Below, in pieces: positions 56,842 through 64,000 of a DNA stretch of 64,000 nt. The DNA is taken from the NCBI GenBank assembly GCA_022393335.1, contig JAJEKB010020807.1, forward strand, positions 224,873 to 288,872. Reading direction: 5' to 3'. The position numbers and the translations under genes are program-made. The notes beneath the pieces were generated by a model. It ran no database searches and was not told the origin of the DNA. It worked only from the letters and a program-made list of their open reading frames with translations. How positions within the stretch are numbered: the first letter of the stretch is position 1; every line of letters starts with the position of its first letter. The stretch comes from Macrotrachela quadricornifera. Lineage: Eukaryota; Rotifera; Eurotatoria; Philodinida; Philodinidae.

Positions 56842-57599
56842 TAGGGATCTGCAAAATGACTTTTTCTGGTCCCGGTCTCGGTCTTGATTATTGCTAAAAT
56901 CTTTTTCTTTCATATATATCAAAATTCAGGATAGATTTTTCTTCTTGAACAAGTCCTAAATACATGTCGTTTGGCATGATACTATTTGAAGGATAAACCT
57001 GAATTTGGTTGAAAATCAAAAATATCAAAAGGGCAAATGTCAAAAATAAAAATGTCGAAACAGAAATGAGGGTTGAAGGCAAAGACATAAAAGAGTAAAT
57101 AAGCGTGTGGATGATCTTCACTTCCATCTCCTTTTATTTCTCACTTTTTTACCTTTCAACACATATCTTATTTTATTTTCAACATTCCTATTCTCAACAT
57201 TATTCTGGTGAATCAAAACCAAGCGATTCACGCTGAAAATAACAGAAAAATGATAAAACATTGCGCTTATAAAGGGACGTCTAAACTGCTGCTGACTTAA
57301 ATTTATATTTATTGTACTTTGCATACTGAAAATCCACTCAAGCTTTAAAAAATTCGATTATTGTTAATAAAATCGTGATTTATAAAAGGCTTTTATTGAG
57401 TTTGGAAACAAAAATAGTCGATTTATGAATTTTTCATCAGATCAGAGTAAAAAAATATAAACATATTTAGTATAATACTTAATGAAAATAAGCTAACCGG
57501 GACCAGTCTGAAAAGATGTTGGTCTCGGTAAAAAGTGAAATTTTGCTTCCGATCCCGGTCCCGGTCGCGTAGTGACCGTGACTACTTTGCAGATCCCTA
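56842..57599. mobile_element. 758-bp hAT-type MITE with documented empty site
   Basis: The termini are TAGGGATCTGCAAA and its exact complement TTTGCAGATCCCTA. The 8-bp target-site duplication is CCTTGTTC at 56,834-56,841 and 57,600-57,607. Copy A of the duplication has a single CCTTGTTC (near 21,747) at the same place, which is the pre-insertion site. No transposase frame is present. Subterminal CCGGTCTCGG/CCGGTCCCGG repeats lie inside both ends. Confidence 0.9.
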
Positions 57600-58246
57600 C
57601 CTTGTTCCCTTATCTCTAAATTGTCTTTCCCTTACTGACTTACCCCTTCGTGTCTTAATGTCCTCAGTGCCTATGGGTATCCTCATATAATAGGCTTTGA
57701 GGATCTATGGGTGCTCCACAGGATAGCCTTCATGCGCATATGAGTACCTCTGTAGGATAGCTCTTGAGTCTATACGGGCACTCTCATATAATAGGCCTTG
57801 GGATCTTCCACTTATGTAACCATCTGACCTTTGACCATTAGCTCGGCACAGACAACGAGACATATACTGAACAATAGATAGTTATACTTTTATATGATCC
57901 GATGAAATTGAATATTTAATAGACTGCACACGTCTCGATACTGTCTACCACTATATTGTGTTATACAAATTGCCAAGCGATAATATTCATGTATCCAATT
58001 GACTTTTGAATAGAAAATTTAAATATGCAACATAATTTGCATGGTGCCTCCTCAATATCAGATTTATAGTAACAAAAAATTCTAATAAGATGTAGTAGTG
58101 CGGCTTCCTAAACAGATACTTTGATTGTTTTGTACAATATTAGCAAAAAAGACATACATCAGAAACAGATCTTTTGGTATCTATCGGCATAGTGAACGCT
58201 AAAAGTCTACAATACAACAGTTTGTTATCATATTCAGTACATATGT

Positions 58247-59015
58247 AGAACTTACTAGAAGAACGAATAAAAACTAAAATTTGGTCACCAAGACTATACA
58301 GTTTAGATACATATGAAAATTTCAGATCACATTGTCGTAACAATAAAAAAAAATAAATACCTGCGAAACTTTGATAAAATTATAATTATATACTGAATTT
58401 TCTTCAGATAATATCATGATTTCTAAATATTTTATCTAAATAACTATTTGATATTTAAATATTTTCGAATATACTTATATTGTATGCAAATTTTATCCAC
58501 ATTTGACTACTTCAATCATCAATATTTCATTTTCAATCAAACTATTTGTGACATTCAAAATCAAAATTAAAATCGGAATATAATGACATATGTTTTATTC
58601 AAAAAATATTTTCTATTAAAATTGCACTATAGGAGATAAGCACGGAATTTTTTAATAAAAAGCCTAGAGAGAAGTAAGAGCGTGATTTTGATTTTGATTT
58701 CGAATGTCACGAATAGTTTGATTGAAAATGAAATACTGATGATTGAAGTACCCAAATGTGGACTTATTTTGTATACAATATAAGCATATTCGAAAATATT
58801 TGAATATCAAATAGTTGTTTAGATAAAAAATTTAGAAATTATGATATTATCTGAAGAAAATTCAGTATATAATTATAATTTTATCAAAGTTTCGCAGGTA
58901 TCTATTTTTTTCTATTGTTACGACAATGTGATCTGAAATTTTCATATATATCTAAACTGTGTAGTCTTAGTGACCAAATTTTAGTTTGTATTCGTTCTTC
59001 TAGTAAGTTTTCAAA
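58247..59015. repeat. Long foldback (inverted repeat) element, copy B
   Basis: Arms at about 58,247-58,576 and 58,683-59,015. The left arm here keeps a 20-bp piece (ATCAATATTTCATTTTCA) that the left arm of copy A lacks, so copy B is closer to the original symmetrical state. Confidence 0.7.
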
Positions 59016-59174
59016 AATGATGATTATGTGAAATTAGAATGTCTAGAACATTGTTTCTACATATGAAGTCTGAATTTTAAAGCTTTTTTCTATGACGAAG
59101 AAAAGTGCTGTTTAAAGGTTTTAATTACTCCTTGTCATGTAATCATAAAGATATTCGCTTACCTTTATAAGTAA

Positions 59175-60664
59175 ACTAGCGGAGGTACCCGATGAAAAGA
59201 GAATATAGTTAAACTTTTACATTTTCCATCCGATTTTTTCTGCTGCACATAACACGTCTTCTAAAGGACTGTTCCCCACTGTGGGTGAGCTATCTGCAAC
59301 AGAAATTTTCGCGTCATATCTGAAACCTCTTGGACAGGACTTTTGCCGACATGAGTCACGCATCTTTAATAGGATTGTTCCTGCTAAGCATTAGATGTTC
59401 GTCATTCGGCTCTTCTCGCCGTGCGTGATACCTCTTCCACAGGGCTTTCTTCACCATACCTGGAACCTCTGCTAAAGAGCTTTTCTTGCCGTGCATGGGG
59501 TATCTTTCACAGAGCTTTTCCCGCTGTGCATCAGGCATCTCCAACAGGACTCTTCTCATCGGACTCAAGCTGACATTCTCACTCTCAAATTTGCATTGAA
59601 CTGCATCATTTGATTAGAAAGTGAGTAAGATCACGGTCTCTTACGGCTTGGATGAAGTTTCACGAAAGCCTCCCTTTCTCACCTCCAATCACTCTACCGA
59701 CCTTCCTTAACACTCAAGGAACTGATGCGGATAGTTCCGTGATGCTATCTCTCACGATGACCAAATACATAGCGAACAGACTCATCAGAATCTCGATCTG
59801 TATTGATCAAGATGAAATTTCACCCAGCCCTTTGCGTGCACCCCGTTTGGTGGTTCCAATCCCACGTCGACTTTCCTCAGGAACTAAGGAAGTAGTGTAT
59901 AAAGTTTTGTGACACTAGCTATCACAGAGACTGAATGCATAGCGAATAGACAAATATTTTTCTTTATATATATAGATAAGTCATCGTTGTGAGTCAAGAA
60001 AAAGAACAAATACGTTATTTTTGTGAGTCGTAGAGAACAAATGGATACACCATCGTTGTCAATCAAGGAAACACTCATATACATTTTTCTCTTATAACCT
60101 ATTAGAAGCTTTCGATTTTCACATTTAGACCAAAGAATTATCGACACGAAACTATTAATCCTAGAATCATAACAAATTCGTTAATTTTCTGGAAAATTGA
60201 TGCAAATTTCATCCTCATATAACTTGGGTGAAATTTCATCCACACTACCCCACCCTACTCTTATTACTGGTCAAAGTACTCTTAAAAGCAACCTCTAGAC
60301 TCAGAAAAGCATCCTAAAAAGTTTGGTAACGTTCGCTATTACAGGACTATCTGGGTAGAATTTCACCCACACCCAAGTGGCCATTCTGACCCCACGTCGA
60401 CCCTCTCTGGGATCTAGAGAAGCATCGTGGAAAGTTTGGTGATCATAGCTTTTACAGGGACTGAATGCATAGCGAACACACAAACATTTTTCTTTATATA
60501 TATAGTTACTGGAATCCTATTGGTCAGTTGCATAGATAGCCTGTAGCAAGTATAGCATTAATTTTTTTTCGAAAAAAAGTGTATGTCGACCTTCCCCTGG
60601 GTCTATAGAAGATTTCTGGAAAGTTTCAGCTCGTTTGCTCGTACAGTCTTTGAATACATAGCGA

Positions 60665-60695
<31 letters not shown>

Positions 60696-60715
60696 TTCTT
60701 CTTTATATATATAGA
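59175..60715 (-). mobile_element. Helitron-like element with three 5'-type ends
   Basis: On the minus strand the 3' end is GGGTACCTCCGCTAGT (plus-strand 59,175-59,190). The outer 5' end is TCTATATATATAAAGAAG at 60,715 (plus-strand complement). Two more 5'-type ends with the same orientation lie inside, at about 59,975 and 60,506, each followed by a related 250-500 bp segment (GCTATGCATTCAGTC, then CACGTCGACC-type sequence). No Rep/helicase coding sequence is present. Short frames inside (for example 59,652-59,912) are not genes. A (GACA)n run at about 60,664-60,694 lies next to the outer 5' end. Confidence 0.65.
60664..60694. repeat. (GACA)n microsatellite
   Basis: Perfect tandem GACA/CAGA units directly inside the outer Helitron 5' end. 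Confidence 0.9.
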
Positions 60716-63700
60716 TATTGGTTAGTACGTGAGAAAGAGATTACAATTCATTTAATTCTTAGCATCGATATTCAGTACAGTAAAGATCAAAGTCACATTA
60801 ATTATGTTATTAGACAGTTTGCAAGATATCGTTTTTATAAATCACATTTACTTGAAAAACGATCAGTTCATTAAAATCGGTTTGAAGATTTATTTACGAT
60901 AGTTTTTCTACACTCATGTTATTTTATTTGAAGTCGAAAATCAATTAATTTTCTATTGAAATAACTCCACATGTGGTGAGGTAACAAAAAAATTTCCCAG
61001 AAAGAAGAGGGAATCTTATAAAAACTAGTCTAATGAGAACGGATAAGATGTAGAAGCAAATGTCCCGAAACAATATCCGTAGGGCATGAACATTTCTTGC
61101 TTCCATGATCTCTGACTCATGTTGTAGAAGATATGCTGAACATGTTCTATAATTCGAGTTATTATTAGAATTTGTGTCTGTGTACTAGCTCTATTCTGTG
61201 AGTTGTTTTCTCTTAATAAAAAGTTTAAATCAAATAGAATTGTACTGCGCAAAGTTTTGATAAAATCTATGAACAAACTTTTTAAATAATAAATTTTATT
61301 TCTAAAAACGGAAATTTTAGTCATTTTGTCAAATCTCGACCCCAAAATAATGAAAATGTTTCATATTAACAAGTCGATAATGTCTTGTCGATTCGCATAT
61401 TATTCAACTCTTGAAATTAAAGAATTAAAATAATATTGAAACTGTAAAAGTTCAGTAAAAAAGACGTTAAAATTTTATTTTGAAAAACTTTTAAGGTACA
61501 CATTTCTATGAATATGTCACCAAAAACACATTAGAAATTAAAATCGAATCAAATGAAAACGTTTTGATTAACTCTTAAAGTTGAACAGAAAAATTCAGTT
61601 TGTATATGGTTGATATTCTCTATATTTTGTGATTTTGCAAATCGTATCGGTCTCTTCGTGTAAAAGGTTGACTAGTTCAACTAATGATTGCTTTTTTTAT
61701 TAAAAATGTCAGCTTCTGTTGATCTATTTGAATATTTTTATTTTCTGCATATCCTAATTCACTAAATAAGTTGATGACTGATTTTTGAATATTTGAATTC
61801 AAAAATAAATATTAAGATGTTAATTCTAATTGAATCACTGTAGAATTTATCTAACTAAGATTATGAATTTTTAACTATAGTTAAGATTGGCCAATTAAAA
61901 TAGAGTCCAGTTGAAAATGAAAGATAGTTCACTCATTTTTCTAAAATCTACATCTTCATATAAGAAGATAATAGCTATATCAGCATTTTTTATGTAAATT
62001 CTGAAAGAACTATCTTTACTTGTCGATAATAACAAGCGTTTATTTTAATCACGGTCAACTCTAAGAAGGATGATGTGAGAATAAAAATGAAACTCTTTAA
62101 AAATAATGATAAATCGAAGGAGAACAAATCATAGTGAACAGTATTCGACATGGGTTAAGTTTTCGGTAACCTGATCCGATCCGATTCGAGGTTGATAGAC
62201 TTCTATTTATTAATAGAAAAAGACTCGATTTTTAAGAGACTAAATGCTCATCAGTTTGAAAAGTGTTTCTCTTGAAAAATTGAATTTTTCAATTCTTTCT
62301 CTTTCTTTTTCTCATTTCGTAATTGAAAACAAAGGAAATATTATTGACCTTTTTCCGTCTTTTAGTTTTCGTCAACATTAAGTAGTTAGAACAGCATGAG
62401 TATGTAATAGCATTTATTTTTGTTCTCTCTTATCTTCTCGTATACACAGTATTTGAGATCTCTGTATCATCAATAACAGACAGTAGAGTTACTATACGTT
62501 ATTGTATTATATCAATGAAGAGAAAAGTATAATGATACATAAGCCCTTGTCTAACTAAGCTTTTTCATATACCGCAATTGAGCTGCCAAATACAAAATAA
62601 ATATTTAAAACGAATTTTGCACATAAAAATATTCAGATGAATGACACGACCTGATCTGGCCCGTGTTGGACACTGATAGTGAAAAAAGATATAGAAAATG
62701 CTTATGTAAATTTTCGAAAAATTTTTCTTTCTTTGAATGGTTTCATTTAGAAGAAAATAGATGTTTCTACCGATGTGAATGTTTTATTTTTGAGATCATT
62801 ATGGATGATGATACGTTTGAAAGAGACTTTGTAGAAAAATATTATTCGATAGGATAATATTTCATGTAAACAATAAATCTTGCCTATTTTATTCACAATG
62901 AAATTTTATGCTACTAAAGATTAAATTTCTCTTTTCTAGATCGATATTAAAATAATAATTAAGAAAACTATTTTAAAAATCAAATTAAATTTTCATTTAG
63001 AAAATAAAATAATCTTAAAATGATAAAATTGCAGGTTTTGATTATCCTTATATATAATTTATTTTACTTTTGTAACTGTGGAACATTACCGGCTTCACAA
63101 CTAGCTGAACAAACATTAATAACAACATTATTAAATGGTTATAATAAAAACATAAGGCCAGAGGATCAAGTATCTGTTGATATAACTGCTTCATTACTAC
63201 AAATCATAGGTATAGATGAAAAACAACAAATAATGACATCAAGTACATTTATTTCACAAACATGGTTTGATGATCGATTATCATGGGCACCAAATGCTTC
63301 AAATAATAGTATTGAAGTAGTTATGTTACCAGTTAAAAGTTTATGGATACCAGATACAATGATTTTAAATTCAGCAGATGCAAGTGGTTATCTCACAGTT
63401 AATGATTATAGTTTAGCGTCTGTTTATTATACAGGTCAAGTTTATATGATATTACCAGCATTAACAATAAGAACAAGATGTAATTTCAATGTCGGAATGT
63501 TTCCATTTGATAAACAAATGTGTAGTATTAATTTAACATCATGGAGTCAAGGAGAAAATAGAATTCTTTATACAGAAAATGATAGTATAGTTATTGATAC
63601 TAGTGGATATATTGAACATCCTTTATGGGAATTAAATGGAACAGATATGGCTGTTATTCGAGCAGAAGATAGAGCACCATATGAAGATACTTATAATGCT

Positions 63701-64000
63701 GTTATATCCGTACAATTATATTTTAAAAGAAAACCATTATTTTTTATCATGAATGGAATATTTGCATGTTTAATTTTGAATTGTGTCACTTTATTATCAT
63801 TTGCATTAGCCTTTGGAATGCAAGTTGGTCTATGTAAGAATATTTTATTTGGTTTAATATTAGATAGAATTTCGAAATAAAATATTCTTATTTATATTTT
63901 AGGTATGACATGTTTTATGACATATTCTGTTTATTCATTAAATTTTACCAATCTGTTTCCACAACAATCTCAATATTTAATGATGATAACATTATATTTT
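60716..64000. repeat. Segmental duplication, copy B, second block (cut by window edge)
   Basis: Direct partner of 24,806-27,349. It contains about 850 bp (61,855-62,707) that copy A lacks or has lost, with TATTGGTTAGTACG at its start and the receptor gene at its end. Confidence 0.85.
63020..64000 (+). CDS. Cys-loop ligand-gated ion channel subunit, second copy (3' end outside window)
   Basis: Exon 1 is 63,020-63,833, intron 63,834-63,902, and exon 2 starts at 63,903 and runs off the window. The ligand-binding domain, Cys-loop (Cys154-Cys168) and TM1 are as in the copy at 26,369. Only four amino-acid changes are seen in the shared first 271 residues: T58S, T97S, G128N and G216E. About 15 nucleotide differences occur in the 861-bp frame, far fewer than expected from the neighbouring noncoding DNA. 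The visible part is intact. As in the other copy, the alpha-subunit vicinal cysteines are absent. Confidence 0.87.

Larger units (their letters stand above)
54719..59172. repeat. Segmental duplication, copy B, first block
   Basis: Direct-orientation partner of 19,961-23,211. It is longer mainly because of two hAT-type insertions (56,679-56,816 and 56,842-57,599) and extra sequence at 57,680-57,780 with repeated 'GCACTCTCATATAATAGGCCTTG'-like units, of which copy A has only the last. Confidence 0.85.

Overview
The window looks like nuclear DNA of a small-genome invertebrate, most likely a bdelloid rotifer. It is AT-rich, introns are short (about 40-70 bp beside a few longer ones), and the gene families are ones I know from bdelloids: an F-box/leucine-rich-type protein, DUF5648-type repeats, a divergent class A GPCR, expanded Cys-loop channels, and a B-box-like zinc/coiled-coil protein. 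Transposable-element debris is abundant and diverse (piggyBac, Helitron, hAT, Tc1/mariner, pogo-type). The species call is inference; nothing bacterial (operons, Shine-Dalgarno sites) is seen. No rRNA, tRNA or CRISPR array was recognised.

Layout. 1-2,000: ends and remnants of piggyBac-like elements, one interrupted by about 1 kb of degenerate AATCGATT repeat. 4,447-5,050: exons of an MSP-domain protein. 7,294-9,035: a non-autonomous Helitron with a second piggyBac remnant inside. 9,583-10,533: an intact helical protein with a central hydrophobic region. 11,300-13,645 (minus): a five-exon papain-family peptidase with TATA box and an unusual C-terminal extension. 13,660-19,960: AT-rich intergenic DNA with a dead Tc1/mariner transposase. 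19,961-28,257: duplication copy A, ending in a complete three-exon Cys-loop receptor gene. 29,430-32,470: GC-rich palindromes and a complex repeat array. 35,253-36,188: a GPCR. 36,670-37,305: a piggyBac-type MITE. 38,137-39,729 (minus): an F-box-family pseudogene. 42,245-42,695: a broken DUF5648-type gene. 45,310-47,422: an atypical Rab GTPase. 48,203-49,743: a hAT element. 49,917-51,432: a broken piggyBac transposase. 52,572-53,147: a pogo-type MITE. 53,402-53,830 (minus): a zinc-binding/coiled-coil pseudogene. 54,719-64,000: duplication copy B, with two hAT MITEs and a Helitron that copy A lacks, ending inside a second Cys-loop receptor gene cut by the window edge.

The main structural fact is a direct segmental duplication about 35 kb apart (19,961-27,349 against 54,719-64,000). 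Receptor exons differ at about 15 of 861 sites by my count, while the intergenic DNA between the copies is visibly more diverged (roughly one difference in ten over a sampled 170 bp). Copy A gives an empty site for a 758-bp hAT MITE in copy B. The genes do not form a pathway: they are separate eukaryotic genes (receptors, small GTPase, peptidase, MSP protein) among mobile elements. Exon boundaries were placed by hand from GT/AG sites, phase continuity and family resemblance.
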